Shown: positions 1 to 9,648, counted from the first letter of the stretch. The stretch: 64,000 bases of DNA from CADEEN01 sp963740395 (GCA_963740395.1 CAVUEP010000015.1:68206-132205); one strand, 5' to 3'. Notes: generated from the sequence alone by a model not told the origin. Program-made: numbers and translations.

Positions 1-829
1 CGCTCTTCCACTCGAAGACCGTGAGGTTGTAGTAGTCCATGCCGCGCACCAGGCGCGGGTTGACGCTGTACGCCAGCCCGGCCGCGTCGAGCACGGTACG
101 CACGGCTTTGAAATGCGCCAGCGACTCGGCCCCAAGGAAGTCCATCAGCGTCGGCGCGCTCGCGACCACCTCGCTCATGGCCGGGTTCTTCGTGTCGAGA
201 ATGCGCAACGGATTGCTGTGCAGGCGGCGCCGGGCCTCGGCATCCAGGCGTTCCGAGTGCGCTTGGAAGTGCGCAATCAACGCGCCGCGATGCGCCCTGC
301 GCTCGTCGGGCTGGCCCAGGCTGTTGATCTCGAGCGCGATGTGCTCACCCTCATTGAGCCCCAGTTCGCGCCAGAGCGCGCGCAGCATCAGGATCAACTC
401 GGCATCGACGTCCGGCCCGGCATGGCCCAGGGCTTCGACATCGAGCTGGTGGAACTGGCGCGTGCGTCCCTTTTGCGGCCGCTCATGGCGGAACATCGGC
501 CCCATCTGCCAGATGCGCAGCGGGCCGTTGTAGAGCGCGTTGTGCTCGTTGATGGCGCGCACGATGCCGGCGGTGGCTTCGGGCCGCAGCGTCAGCCGGT
601 CGCCGTTCATCGCGTCCTGCCAGGAGAACATCTCCTTCTCGACGATATCGGTCACCTCGCCCAGTCCCCGCACAAAGAGTGCGGTCGGCTCGACGATCGG
701 CGTGCGCAGGTTGCGGTAACCCCAGCGACCCAGCAGATCGCGGATCTTGCCTTCCACCCACTCCCATTGCGCCGACTCCTCGGGCAACAGGTCGTTCATG
801 CCTTTGACAGCAGTGATCTTCTCAGCCAT
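1..829 (-). CDS. hisS: Histidyl-tRNA synthetase, 3' part cut by the window edge
   Basis: Class II aminoacyl-tRNA synthetase that charges tRNA-His in the cytoplasm. Reading leftwards from the ATG at 829 the protein begins MAEKITAVKGMNDLLPEESA, the usual HisRS start. Motif 2 is visible as FRHERPQKGRTRQFHQLDVE, and the histidine-specific loop appears as LVRGMDYYNLTVFEW just before the frame leaves the window. About 276 of the roughly 430 residues expected are present. It is the last member of a minus-strand run with ispG, rodZ and pilF, an order common in betaproteobacteria. No frameshift is seen in the visible part. Confidence 0.95.
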   Translation of the reverse strand, partial: MAEKITAVKGMNDLLPEESAQWEWVEGKIRDLLGRWGYRNLRTPIVEPTALFVRGLGEVTDIVEKEMFSWQDAMNGDRLTLRPEATAGIVRAINEHNALYNGPLRIWQMGPMFRHERPQKGRTRQFHQLDVEALGHAGPDVDAELILMLRALWRELGLNEGEHIALEINSLGQPDERRAHRGALIAHFQAHSERLDAEARRRLHSNPLRILDTKNPAMSEVVASAPTLMDFLGAESLAHFKAVRTVLDAAGLAYSVNPRLVRGMDYYNLTVFEWKS

Positions 830-881
830 ATCGTTGATCAACGTGCGCGGCAACCCGCGCGACTTGGGACTTGTTCAAGCG

Positions 882-922
882 ACCACCGCGGATCCGGCAC
901 CGCAGGCGCTTCGGGGGTGGGT
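882..922. repeat. Intergenic repeat, copy 1
   Basis: The gap between ispG and hisS holds ACCGCGGATCCGGC followed by CGCTTCGGGGGTGGG. Both blocks recur at 25,992-26,068 between etfA and etfB. Such GC-rich intergenic repeats are common in Burkholderiales chromosomes. This copy abuts the ispG stop codon. Confidence 0.5.
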
Positions 923-2188
923 CATGTCGCGCCGAATCGCTTCTCGATGTAGGTCTCGACGAGGCGATGGAAGTCCTGCGCAATGCCCTCGCCGCGCAGC
1001 GTCAACGCCTTTTCACCATCGATGAACACCGGCGCAGCAGGCGCTTCGCCGGTGCCGGGCAGGCTGATGCCGATGTCAGCGTGCTTGCTCTCGCCGGGGC
1101 CATTGACGATGCAACCCATGACCGCGACCTTGAGGTTCTCGACACCCGGGTACTTGGCCTTCCAGACCGGCATCTGCGCACGCAGGAAATCGTCGATCTG
1201 CTTGGCCAGCTCCTGGAACGTGGTGCTGGTCGTGCGCCCGCAGCCAGGGCAGGCCGTGACGCTGGGATTGAAGGCGCGCAGCCCCAGCGACTGCAGGATC
1301 TCGAGCGCCACGACCACTTCCTGGGTGCGCGCCTCGCCGGGCTGGGGCGTCAGGCTGACGCGGATGGTGTCGCCGATACCTTCCTGCAACAGCACCGACA
1401 GCGCGGCTGCCGAAGCCACGGTGCCCTTGGTGCCCATGCCGGCTTCGGTCAGCCCGAGGTGCAAGGCGTAGTCGCAACGCGCCGCCAGCGTGCGGTAGAC
1501 GGCGACCAGGTCCTGCACGCCGCTGACCTTACAACTGATGATGATGTTGTCGGGATTGAGGCCGAGCTCGCGTGCCACTTCGCGCCGACTGCAGGGCCGA
1601 CGTCACCAGGGCCTGGTACATCACCTGCTTGGCGTCCCACGGCTCGGCGCGCCGTGCGTTCTCGTCCATCATCGAGGCCAGCAACTCCTGGTCCAGGCTG
1701 CCCCAATTGACGCCGATGCGAACCACCTTGTCGTAGCGCACCGCGGCCTCGATCATCTGTGCGAACTGGCGGTCTCGCTTGTCGCCCTTGCCGACGTTGC
1801 CCGGGTTGATGCGGTACTTGCTCAGCGCCTGCGCCATCGCCGGGTGGTCAGTCAGCAGGCGGTGGCCGTTGTAGTGAAAGTCGCCGACAAGGGGCACATC
1901 GACACCCATGCGATCGAGCTGCTCGCGGATCGCGGGCACGGCCTGCGCCGCCTCGGGCGTGTTGACCGTGATGCGCACCAGCTCGGAGCCAGCAATGGCC
2001 AGCTCCTTGACCTGGATCGCGGTGCCGATGACGTCGACCGTGTCGGTATTGGTCATCGACTGCACGCGCACCGGCGCATCGCCACCGATGGTGACGACGT
2101 TGGAACCCCATTTCGCGCAGGCCTGTCGCGTGGGCCGCCGCACCGCGGTGGTCCCTGGGATGATCTCGAAGGGTCGGTCGCCGTTCAT
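922..2188 (-). CDS. ispG: 4-hydroxy-3-methylbut-2-enyl diphosphate synthase (IspG/GcpE), one frameshift
   Basis: Penultimate step of the MEP isoprenoid pathway: [4Fe-4S]-dependent reduction of MEcPP to HMBPP. The N-terminal part from ATG 2188 carries GGDAPVRVQSMTNTDT. The C-terminal part carries the cluster cysteines in CPGCGRTTST and in VMGCIVNGPGESKHADIG. The reading frame changes by one base near 1,585-1,590 (around VTSALQSA then VARELGLNPDN), so no single frame covers the protein. The combined length of about 422 residues matches the family. The ATG overlaps the rodZ stop region, so the two are probably co-transcribed. The frameshift is more likely a sequence error than a real mutation, because the pathway is essential. 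Confidence 0.9.
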
Positions 2189-2189
2189 G

Positions 2190-3071
2190 TCAGCGCAATT
2201 GAAGCCGGGACACGTTGTCGCGCGTGCTGGGAGCCAGGTCGACCACCTCATTGCGGAATGTGATCTGGGTGGCCGCAGCGTTGCCGATCGCGACGCGCAA
2301 GGGCAACGGACCGTCCAGGCCCACCGCCTCGCCCGCCTGCACGGTGCGCGAAAGCAGCGTCTGGCCGCGCCCGTCCTGCACTTCAATCCAGGACGCGGCG
2401 CTGGTACGCACGACGAGCAAGCCAGCCACCACCCCCGACGCAGCGGCGACGCCCGCCACCGGCAACGGTGCCGAGTGAACAGTCTCGATCTGGGCCGGCA
2501 CAGGCGCGGAAGCGGCAGTCGCCGCAGCCGGCGCCAGCTCTGCGGCTGGCGCCGCGGCAGGCGCGGGAGCCGGCGCAGCGGGCGAAGGCGCGCTGACAGG
2601 ACTGCTGACTGCGCGCCACGACATCCAGCGCTCCGGCATCAAGGCCAGCGCCAGGGTGCCCAGCAGCACTGCCAGCGTGGCCCAGAACATGGGCCGGCGC
2701 AGCAGCGTGTAATCGCCAGGGTCCCGGCTGCCCGGTGGCTCGCGGAACGGTGCGTTGAGGCCCGCGCCCACCTGCGACAGTCTGGTCATGTCGCCGGCCT
2801 GCGGCAACTTTGCCAGCACGGGTTCGGCATCCACCTTGAGCGCGCGACAAACCGTCTGCGCCAGTGCGCGCGTGAAGGTCATGTCCGGCAGGTCGCCGTG
2901 ACGATCCGCCTCCAAGGCCTCGAGCTTGCGCGGCGCCACCTTGATCGACGCGGCCAGCGCGGCGATATGCAGGCCGCGGGCCTCGCGCGCCGCACGCAGC
3001 ATGCCGCCGGCGCTTGGCGCCGACGCACTGGCCGTTGCGGCGGGCCCGTCCTTGTCGCTCGCCTCAGTCAT
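2190..3071 (-). CDS. rodZ: Cytoskeletal protein RodZ
   Basis: Inner-membrane protein that links MreB filaments to the cell-wall elongation machinery. A Cro/CI-type helix-turn-helix domain lies at the N-terminus (about residues 15-85). One transmembrane segment (MFWATLAVLLGTLALALM) follows, then an Ala/Pro-rich linker and a C-terminal beta domain of the DUF4115 type (SWIEVQDGRGQTLLSRTVQA). The chosen start MTEASDKDG overlaps the end of pilF; an in-frame ATG at 3,089 is an alternative. Its position between pilF and ispG is the usual one in betaproteobacteria. Confidence 0.85.
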   Translation of the reverse strand: MTEASDKDGPAATASASAPSAGGMLRAAREARGLHIAALAASIKVAPRKLEALEADRHGDLPDMTFTRALAQTVCRALKVDAEPVLAKLPQAGDMTRLSQVGAGLNAPFREPPGSRDPGDYTLLRRPMFWATLAVLLGTLALALMPERWMSWRAVSSPVSAPSPAAPAPAPAAAPAAELAPAAATAASAPVPAQIETVHSAPLPVAGVAAASGVVAGLLVVRTSAASWIEVQDGRGQTLLSRTVQAGEAVGLDGPLPLRVAIGNAAATQITFRNEVVDLAPSTRDNVSRLQLR

Positions 3072-3864
3072 CGAAGCGTCCCCGTTCATAGGCGAGTGTC
3101 TCTGCCGCCTGCGGAAAGCGGTTGCGCAGCTGGCGCCCGAATTCGTCCATCGCGCCGCGATTGCCCAGACGGTGCTCGACCCGCAGGGCCAGCCACAGCG
3201 TCTGCGCGTTGGACAGGTCTTCACGGATGTTGACGCGGCGGATATAGAACCGTGCCCGCTCGTAATCGCCGCGTCGGTACAGCACTTCGGAGAGGTTCAG
3301 TGCAGTGCTGGGATTGGTCGGGTCGAGCTCATAGGCCCGCAATAGCTTGCGTTCAGCCTCCTCGAGCTTTCCGGACCTGGCCAGGCAAACACCTTGCGCC
3401 AGCAACGTGCGCTGCGTGTCGCGGTACTGCGGTGTGGCCAGCGCCTGCTCGAACAGGCGGTCGGCCTCCACATGTTTGTCGCGCTGGCAGAGAAACCAGG
3501 CCCGGTTGTGCATCGTGTCCGCGTCACGCGGGTTGATCTGCAGGGCGCGGATGAAGCTGTCTTCGGCCAGCGCCACTTCGCCCATGCTGGCGTAGACCAG
3601 ACCGCGCAAGCTGAAGGCCGCGCCGAGGTCAGGCTTGGACTGCAGTGCCAGCTTGATCTCGTCCAGCGCCGTTTCGTACTGGCCGCGACCGAAGTGCAAT
3701 GACGCAAGCTCCATGCGCACCGCGGCGCGACGGTCGGCGTCGGTGTGGTCCGACGCCGTGCGCAATTCGACCGGCGACGTCGCACCAGGACCCGCGCCAG
3801 GCGCGGCGCAGCCTGCCAGCAGCGACGCGATGCCGAGGACAGAGGCAATGACAGCAGGTCGCAT
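3064..3864 (-). CDS. pilF: Type IV pilus biogenesis/stability lipoprotein PilF (PilW)
   Basis: Outer-membrane pilotin that helps the PilQ secretin assemble. The start at 3,864 gives a lipoprotein signal peptide, MRPAVIASVLGIASLLAGC, with the lipobox cysteine at residue 19. The rest is a series of tetratricopeptide repeats, for example YETALDEIKLALQSKPDLGA and PTNPSTALNLSEVLYRRGDY. Upstream in-frame codons would place the signal peptide internally, so they were rejected. It lies five bases from rlmN and overlaps rodZ, suggesting one operon. Confidence 0.88.
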   Translation of the reverse strand: MRPAVIASVLGIASLLAGCAAPGAGPGATSPVELRTASDHTDADRRAAVRMELASLHFGRGQYETALDEIKLALQSKPDLGAAFSLRGLVYASMGEVALAEDSFIRALQINPRDADTMHNRAWFLCQRDKHVEADRLFEQALATPQYRDTQRTLLAQGVCLARSGKLEEAERKLLRAYELDPTNPSTALNLSEVLYRRGDYERARFYIRRVNIREDLSNAQTLWLALRVEHRLGNRGAMDEFGRQLRNRFPQAAETLAYERGRFDD

Positions 3865-3868
3865 GAAG

Positions 3869-4993
3869 TCAGGCGCGAGGCGCGGGGTGGAGAATCGCAA
3901 TCGGCGCACGTCGCATGCGCTGGGCTGCGCTTGTGCGGTCCTGGACTTCGCCGGCCAACTGCCCGCATGCGGCGTCGATGTCGTCGCCACGGGTCTTGCG
4001 GACCGTCGTCACGATGCCCGCTTCCTGCAGTCGCTTGGCGAACGCCGAGACCCGTTCGCGCGGTGAGCGGGTCAAGCCCGAGGCCGGAAACGGATTGAAC
4101 GGGATCAGATTGAACTTGCACGGCATGTCGGCCTGCCGTACGAGACGGACCAGGGCGTCGGCCTGTGCCGGGCTGTCATTGACGCCGTCGAGCATGCAGT
4201 ACTCGAAGGTGATGAAGTCGCGCGGCGCCTTGTCCAGGTAGCGCTTGCAGGCCGCCAACAACTCGTCGAGCGGGTACTTCTTGTTCAGCGGCACCAGTTG
4301 GTCGCGCAACGTGTCGTCGCCCGCGTGCAACGACACTGCCAGCGCCACCGGGCAGTCCTCGCGCAGGCGGTCGATCATCGGCACGACGCCGGAGGTGCTG
4401 ACGGTGACGCGACGACGCGACAGGCCGTAGCCATGATCGTCGAGCATCACGCGCAGCGCGGGCAGCAACGCCGCGTAGTTCTGCAGCGGCTCACCCATGC
4501 CCATCATCACGACATTCGTGACCGCGCGTTCGCCGGCACCCAACGCCATGCGCCGGCGCAACAGGTGCTCCGCATGCCAGAGTTGGCCGACGATCTCGCC
4601 GGTCGTGAGGTTGCGCGAAAAGCCCTGGTGGCCGGTCGAGCAAAAGCGACAGCCGACGGCGCAGCCGGCCTGAGACGAGATGCACAGCGTGCCGCGCCCC
4701 TCTTCGGGGATGAACACGGTTTCGATCGCATCGCCCTGGCCGACGTCGAACAGCCACTTCACGGTGCCGTCGGCGGAGACATGTTCGGACAGCGGCGCCA
4801 GCGGCCGGACCTCGGCGACATCGGCCAGCTTGTCGCGCAGCGACTGGGCCAGGTCGCTCATCTGGGCAAAGTCACCCGCGCCCTTCTGGTGAATCCAGCG
4901 GTACAACTGCGTGGCTCGGAATCGCTTCTCGCCCAGGCCACTGCAGTAGGCCGCGAGTCCTTCGAGATCGAAATCGAGAAGGTTCGCGCGCAT
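3869..4993 (-). CDS. rlmN: Dual-specificity 23S rRNA (A2503)/tRNA (A37) methyltransferase RlmN
   Basis: Radical-SAM enzyme that places a C2 methyl on A2503 of 23S rRNA and A37 of some tRNAs. The radical-SAM cluster motif CAVGCRFC is clear, preceded by GTLCISSQAG. The glycine-rich SAM site NVVMMGMGEPLQNY follows, and the two catalytic cysteines are expected in the SSQAGC and FEYCMLDGVND regions. The start MRANLLDFDLEGL at 4,993 matches the family N-terminus. Its length of 374 residues is normal. It sits between ndk and pilF. Confidence 0.93.
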   Translation of the reverse strand: MRANLLDFDLEGLAAYCSGLGEKRFRATQLYRWIHQKGAGDFAQMSDLAQSLRDKLADVAEVRPLAPLSEHVSADGTVKWLFDVGQGDAIETVFIPEEGRGTLCISSQAGCAVGCRFCSTGHQGFSRNLTTGEIVGQLWHAEHLLRRRMALGAGERAVTNVVMMGMGEPLQNYAALLPALRVMLDDHGYGLSRRRVTVSTSGVVPMIDRLREDCPVALAVSLHAGDDTLRDQLVPLNKKYPLDELLAACKRYLDKAPRDFITFEYCMLDGVNDSPAQADALVRLVRQADMPCKFNLIPFNPFPASGLTRSPRERVSAFAKRLQEAGIVTTVRKTRGDDIDAACGQLAGEVQDRTSAAQRMRRAPIAILHPAPRA

Positions 4994-5102
4994 TGCTAGC
5001 TCGAGCAGGACGGCCCCGGGCAGACAACTCGCCCACGCGCGCTGCGGCACTGCACGAGCGCTGTTGAGTGCGAGTCAAGCAGACTCGGGGTCATCGTCTT
5101 GC

Positions 5103-5528
5103 TCAATGGCCGTAGACGTTCATTCCGGCGAAGAAGAACGCCACTTCGGCCGCCGCGGTTTCGGCCGCATCCGAGCCGTGCACTGCGTTGGCGTCGATGC
5201 TGGCGGCAAAGTCGGCGCGAATCGTGCCCTTGTCGGCCTTCTTCGGATCGGTGGCACCCATCAGGTCACGGTTCTTGGCGATCGCGTTCTCGCCCTCGAG
5301 CACCTGGATCATCACCGGGCCCGAGATCATGAAGCTGACCAGATCGTTGAAGAACGGGCGCGCCTTGTGCACGCCGTAGAAAGCCTCGGCTTCGCCGCGT
5401 GACAGGTGGGCCATGCGCGCAGCAATGACCTTCAGGCCTGCGCCCTCGAAACGGGCATAGATCTGCCCGATGACATTTTTGGCCACTGCGTCGGGCTTGA
5501 TGATGGACAGCGTGCGTTCGATCGCCAT
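5103..5528 (-). CDS. ndk: Nucleoside diphosphate kinase
   Basis: Transfers the gamma phosphate between nucleoside triphosphates and diphosphates through a phosphohistidine. The protein MAIERTLSIIKPDAVAKNVI... is 141 residues, typical for the family. The active-site histidine lies in NAVHGSDA near the C-terminus. ATG 5,528 is chosen because it gives the standard N-terminus; an upstream in-frame codon adds only 12 unconserved residues. First gene of the ndk-rlmN-pilF-rodZ-ispG-hisS run. Confidence 0.95.
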   Translation of the reverse strand: MAIERTLSIIKPDAVAKNVIGQIYARFEGAGLKVIAARMAHLSRGEAEAFYGVHKARPFFNDLVSFMISGPVMIQVLEGENAIAKNRDLMGATDPKKADKGTIRADFAASIDANAVHGSDAAETAAAEVAFFFAGMNVYGH

Positions 5529-5604
5529 GATGACAAATTCTCCAGAGAAACCAAGACTAGGCAAAGCTTTGAATTGTAGCCGGGGGGTTTGCGCTCAAGT
5601 GCCG

Positions 5605-7746
5605 TCAGCGGCCCTTGCCGCCCTGCCCACCGCGGCCCCTGCCACCACCACCGCCGCCCTTGCCGCCACGGCCGCCTGACTTCTTGCGCAGGAAGGCGTC
5701 GCCACCGATGTAGCCGACCGCGGTCCGCAGCGGATCGGGTTGACCGGCGGCGGGCTTGCCCGCGCCCTTGCGCCGACCGCCACCACCCGCGTTGGCGCGA
5801 CCGCCGCGACCGCCGCGACCGCTACCGCCACCGCCACCGCCACCGCCACCGCCGCCGCCAGCGAAGCGCTTGTCGTAAGTCTGCTGCAAGGGATTCGGAA
5901 TCGGGCCGTCGTCATCTCCGCCCTGGTCGCGCCCTTGGTCACGCCCTTGGTCGCGACCTTCCTTCAGCGCGCGCTTGTCATAGGTCTGCTGCAAGGGATT
6001 CGGAATCGGTGCGTCATCGCCCAACTCGCGCCGCGCGCTACGGGCCTCACGGATCGCGCGCTGGTCAAACGTCTGCTGCAACGGATTGGGGATGTTCCTG
6101 ACGTCGACCACGTCGAGGTGATCGTCCTCGTGCGACTCCTGCGCGTGCACCGCGGCGTCGCCGAACCCGGCCTGCTGACGCTGCTTGCCGTGGACGCGAT
6201 TGGCGTGGCTGACACGGTCGCCGCGCGGCCCGCGCTCGGCGGGCGGCTGGCGTTCGCGCCGCGACGGCTCGTTGCGCGGCCCCTGGCGCAGCTCGGCCTG
6301 CGGGCGGGGCCCGGCATCGTCGCGACCCCCACGGCCGCGCTTGTTGCCGGTGCGACCCGTGCCATCGCCCTGCCCGCCTTGGCCACCGACGCCGGTCAGG
6401 CGGCGCAGCAGCTTGACGTCCTCGTCGGCCAGATCGACCCACACGCCGCGCCGCAGCCCGCGCGGCAACACCACCGAGCCATAGCGGATGCGGATCAGGC
6501 GGCTCACCGTCAGACCGACGGCGTCGAAGAGGTTGCGCACCTCGCGGTTGCGACCCTCGGTAATCACGACGCGGTACCAATGGTTCACGCCCTCGCCACC
6601 ACCGTCTTCGATGCTCTTGAAGGCGGCTTGCTGACCATCGATCGCGACGCCCTCGAGCAGCCGTGCACGGGCCTCGGTTTCGAGCGTGCCGAGCACGCGC
6701 ACGGCGTACTCGCGCTCGACGCCAAAGCGCGGATGCATCAATTGGTTGGCCATCTCGCCCGAGGTGGTGAACAACAGCAGGCCCTCGGTGTTGATGTCCA
6801 GACGCCCGACCGATTGCCACTTGCCATGGGCCAGACGGGGCAGGCGCCGAAACACGGTCGGACGTTGCTGCGGATCATCGTGGCTGACGACCTCGCCCGC
6901 GGGCTTGTGGTACGCGATCACGCGTGCCGGCAAGGGCGCAATGCGCACGCGAACGGGCTTGCCGTCGACGGCCACACGGTCGCCCCACGAGACGCGTTGC
7001 CCGGTATGTGCAATCTCCTCGTTCACGGTGACGCGCTTGTCGATGATCATCTGCTCCAGGTCGCGGCGCGAGCCCACGCCAGCCTGCGCCAAAACCTTCT
7101 GCAATTTGGGCGCCTCCGCGTCCGGGGCCAGCACGCGCCGACCCGGATCCTGCGCCGCGGATGGGTCGGAAACCTCGCCCGCGTCGTCCTGCGCCCCGAC
7201 CGCGGCCGCATCGTCCGCCGGCTCGACGTGCATCGCCGCATCGGCTGGCACGTCGACCACGGCCGAGTCCGCAGGCGACGCTTCGCTGTCAAAGCTGCCC
7301 GAGGTCACACTGGCAAACAGGTCGCCGGCGTCGGGCATGGGCACCGGGGCCGGTCGGTTCGGACCCTGGGCAAGCGCCTCACCCGGCGAGCCGCCGTCTT
7401 CGCGCGCGCTGCGTCCCTTGCGGCCGCGCCGACGGTTGCGGCGCGACCGGCGCGATGGTCCGTCGCCACCCCCGTGCGCGTCGGATCCGCCCGCCGTACC
7501 TTCCGTTTCGGCGTCAAGTCCGGCAACCAGCTCGCCGGACGGATCCTGCGTGGTCGCCGTCGGCCCGGCACTGCCGAGGCCATCCTGCTCATGCGCAACA
7601 GCCCCGGCGTCGACACCGCGGTCGGCGGGCCTGCGTCGATTGCGCCGGCGCTTGGGCGCTGCGTCCGCTGCTGTCGACTCCCCCGCGGGAGCCTGCCCCT
7701 GGTCGTTGGGGGTGTCGGGGGTGTCGGCGTCGTGCGGTTGGCTCAT
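5605..7746 (-). CDS. rluB: 23S rRNA pseudouridine(2605) synthase RluB with long low-complexity tails
   Basis: Converts U2605 of 23S rRNA to pseudouridine. The catalytic core lies at about residues 213-460: an S4 RNA-binding domain (LQKVLAQAGVGSRRDLEQMI) followed by the synthase domain with catalytic Asp317 in GRLDINTEGLLLFT. The core is flanked by a roughly 210-residue acidic/Arg-rich N-terminal tail and a roughly 250-residue Arg/Gly-rich C-terminal tail. The C-terminal tail holds three copies of IPNPLQQT(Y/F)D(K/Q)R and a poly-glycine run. At 713 residues it is far longer than E. coli RluB (about 290), but long charged tails are common in Burkholderiales. ATG 7,746 overlaps the scpB stop. 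Confidence 0.88.
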   Translation of the reverse strand: MSQPHDADTPDTPNDQGQAPAGESTAADAAPKRRRNRRRPADRGVDAGAVAHEQDGLGSAGPTATTQDPSGELVAGLDAETEGTAGGSDAHGGGDGPSRRSRRNRRRGRKGRSAREDGGSPGEALAQGPNRPAPVPMPDAGDLFASVTSGSFDSEASPADSAVVDVPADAAMHVEPADDAAAVGAQDDAGEVSDPSAAQDPGRRVLAPDAEAPKLQKVLAQAGVGSRRDLEQMIIDKRVTVNEEIAHTGQRVSWGDRVAVDGKPVRVRIAPLPARVIAYHKPAGEVVSHDDPQQRPTVFRRLPRLAHGKWQSVGRLDINTEGLLLFTTSGEMANQLMHPRFGVEREYAVRVLGTLETEARARLLEGVAIDGQQAAFKSIEDGGGEGVNHWYRVVITEGRNREVRNLFDAVGLTVSRLIRIRYGSVVLPRGLRRGVWVDLADEDVKLLRRLTGVGGQGGQGDGTGRTGNKRGRGGRDDAGPRPQAELRQGPRNEPSRRERQPPAERGPRGDRVSHANRVHGKQRQQAGFGDAAVHAQESHEDDHLDVVDVRNIPNPLQQTFDQRAIREARSARRELGDDAPIPNPLQQTYDKRALKEGRDQGRDQGRDQGGDDDGPIPNPLQQTYDKRFAGGGGGGGGGGGGSGRGGRGGRANAGGGGRRKGAGKPAAGQPDPLRTAVGYIGGDAFLRKKSGGRGGKGGGGGGRGRGGQGGKGR

Positions 7747-8441
7747 GGTGCGGGGGCGAGTGTCTCGCTGGATTCGGGGGGATCGGCAGGACTGCCGGTT
7801 TCGGCGGATGGACTGCCATCGGCAGCGTCGGAATCGAGCGCCAGTGAAGACTGGCCGTCGGCGTCGACGTCGGCCTGGATCAGGTCAGATTGGCGCGACA
7901 GCGCCCCTTCAAAGCGTTCGTCGGCCCCGTTCTCGCCGTCGAGTGGCGGCAGTTGGTCCAGGCTGGCAACACCCAGGTCGTCGAGAAACTGCCGCGTCGT
8001 GGCATACAACGCCGGACGACCTGGCGCCTCGCGATGCCCGATGGCTTCGATCCATCCGCGGTCTTCGAGCTGTTTGACGATCGGACTGCCGACGGCCACA
8101 CCACGGATGTCCTCGATGTCACCGCGCGTCACGGGCTGCCGATAGGCCACGATGGCCAGCGTCTCCAGCACCGCGCGCGAGTACTTCGGCGGCTTCTCTG
8201 GATTGAGTCGGTCGAGGTACTCACGCATCTCGGGCCGGCTCTGGAAGCGCCATCCCGTCGCCAGCGGCACCAGTTCGACACCGCGGCCGGCCCAGTCGAG
8301 AACCAGTTCCTCGAGCAGGGCCTTCAAGGTGTCGAGGCCGACCTGGTCATCGAACAGCGCGCGCAACGCAGCCAGCGGCAGCGGCTGCTGGGCGCAGATG
8401 AGCGCGGTTTCGAGGACGCGCTTTGCATCCTGTGTATTCAT
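7743..8441 (-). CDS. scpB: Segregation and condensation protein B
   Basis: Winged-helix subunit that binds ScpA and SMC in the bacterial condensin complex. The conserved core includes YSRAVLETLAIVAYRQPVTRGDIEDIRGVAV and GRPALYATTRQFLDDLG. The start MNTQDAKRVLETAL at 8,441 is the family-like one. The C-terminal 60 residues are acidic and Ser/Ala-rich without clear conservation. The four-base overlap with rluB indicates translational coupling. The gap to the right (8,442-8,660) shows no gene and presumably holds the promoter. Confidence 0.9.
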   Translation of the reverse strand: MNTQDAKRVLETALICAQQPLPLAALRALFDDQVGLDTLKALLEELVLDWAGRGVELVPLATGWRFQSRPEMREYLDRLNPEKPPKYSRAVLETLAIVAYRQPVTRGDIEDIRGVAVGSPIVKQLEDRGWIEAIGHREAPGRPALYATTRQFLDDLGVASLDQLPPLDGENGADERFEGALSRQSDLIQADVDADGQSSLALDSDAADGSPSAETGSPADPPESSETLAPAP

Positions 8442-8660
8442 AGGCTGTGATCGTTGGGCGCCGGTGTCCGCCGGCGGCGTTCGCATCAAACGGGTTCGGT
8501 GGTTCGTCCCGGGGCGCGGCGCACATGACGCGGCGCGGCTCGATATTCACTGCGGGCGATCCGACCTGGGCGGCATCTGCCAGCACCAGGGGGTTGCGCC
8601 ATTGTAGCGCCGGCTCGCGGCCTGCGCTATACGAGCCTGGCGCGGCTCAAAGATGGCCGC

Positions 8661-9626
8661 TCAACCACACACTTGGGCCCAGGCCGTTGCCAGGTCGTCT
8701 GGCGCAGGCTCGTCGAAGGCCATCGGCGTGTCGGCGATCGGATGCCTCAGGCGCAGGCGGGCCGCATGCAGGGCCTGGCGCAGCATCCCGAGCGCCTCCG
8801 AGCCCCCGTACATCGCGTCGGCGACCAACGGATGGCCACGCGAGGCGAGGTGCACGCGAATCTGGTGCGTGCGCCCGGTATGCAGGGTGCAACGCACCGC
8901 ACTGAGGCCATCGCGCCAGGCCACGCGTGCCACGTCGGTCCGCGCCGGTTTGCCGCCGGCCACGACCGCCATGCGCACGCGCGACACCGGGTCGCGACCG
9001 ATCGGCGCATCGATGGAGAACGGCACGGCCCCGACGTCACCGTGGACCAGCGCAAGGTACTCACGGTGCACCTCGCGCGCAGCGATGGCGCGCACCAGCG
9101 CCGTCATCGCCGGCACGGTCTTGGCCACCAGCATCAGGCCCGAGGTGTTCTTGTCAAGACGATGGACGATGCCTGCGCGCGGCAGCCGCATGGCGCCGCG
9201 GTGATGCGCCAGCAGGCCGTTGAGCAGGGTCCCGCGCCAGTTCCCCGGCGCCGGGTGCACCACCAGCCCGGCGGGCTTGGCCAGCACCAGCAGGTGCTCG
9301 TCCTCGTGCCGGACCGCCAACGGCATCGACTCGGGCGTGAAGGCTCGACTTTCATCGGTTGGCTGCAACTCGACGCTGACGGCCTGTCCGGCGCGCAGGC
9401 GCCGCGACGCGCTCGTCGCGACGACGCCATCGACCCGAACGCAACCGCGCTCGATCAGACCCTGCAAGTGGTTGCGCGAAAACTCGCCGGCATGCGCGAC
9501 GAGCAGCTTGTCGAGGCGTTCGCCGTGGCCGTCGAGACCGACCGCGAACTGACGCGACTCGACGCCTGCATCGAGATCCTCGTCGGAGGCGCCAACCCTA
9601 TAATCGCGTTCGTTTTCTGCTCTCAC
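8661..9626 (-). CDS. rluD: 23S rRNA pseudouridine(1911/1915/1917) synthase RluD
   Basis: RluA-family synthase that modifies helix 69 of 23S rRNA. An N-terminal S4 domain (GERLDKLLVAHAGEFSRNHLQ) precedes the catalytic domain with GIVHRLDKNTSGLMLVAKT, where the Asp is catalytic. HTGRTHQIRVHLASRGHPLVAD lies further on. The GTG at 9,626 fits the family length (about 321 residues). Longer readings would run into bamD on the other strand. Divergent rluD/bamD is a conserved arrangement in proteobacteria; only 22 bases separate the two starts, so promoters must overlap coding sequence. Confidence 0.9.
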   Translation of the reverse strand: MRAENERDYRVGASDEDLDAGVESRQFAVGLDGHGERLDKLLVAHAGEFSRNHLQGLIERGCVRVDGVVATSASRRLRAGQAVSVELQPTDESRAFTPESMPLAVRHEDEHLLVLAKPAGLVVHPAPGNWRGTLLNGLLAHHRGAMRLPRAGIVHRLDKNTSGLMLVAKTVPAMTALVRAIAAREVHREYLALVHGDVGAVPFSIDAPIGRDPVSRVRMAVVAGGKPARTDVARVAWRDGLSAVRCTLHTGRTHQIRVHLASRGHPLVADAMYGGSEALGMLRQALHAARLRLRHPIADTPMAFDEPAPDDLATAWAQVCG

Positions 9627-9648
9627 GACTGGGGCCCCCGAGGGGCCG

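Noticed and set aside
5740..8145. An 801-codon plus-strand frame across rluB and scpB
   Set aside because: Antisense to two well-supported genes; composition is a mirror of the Arg/Gly-rich RluB tail.
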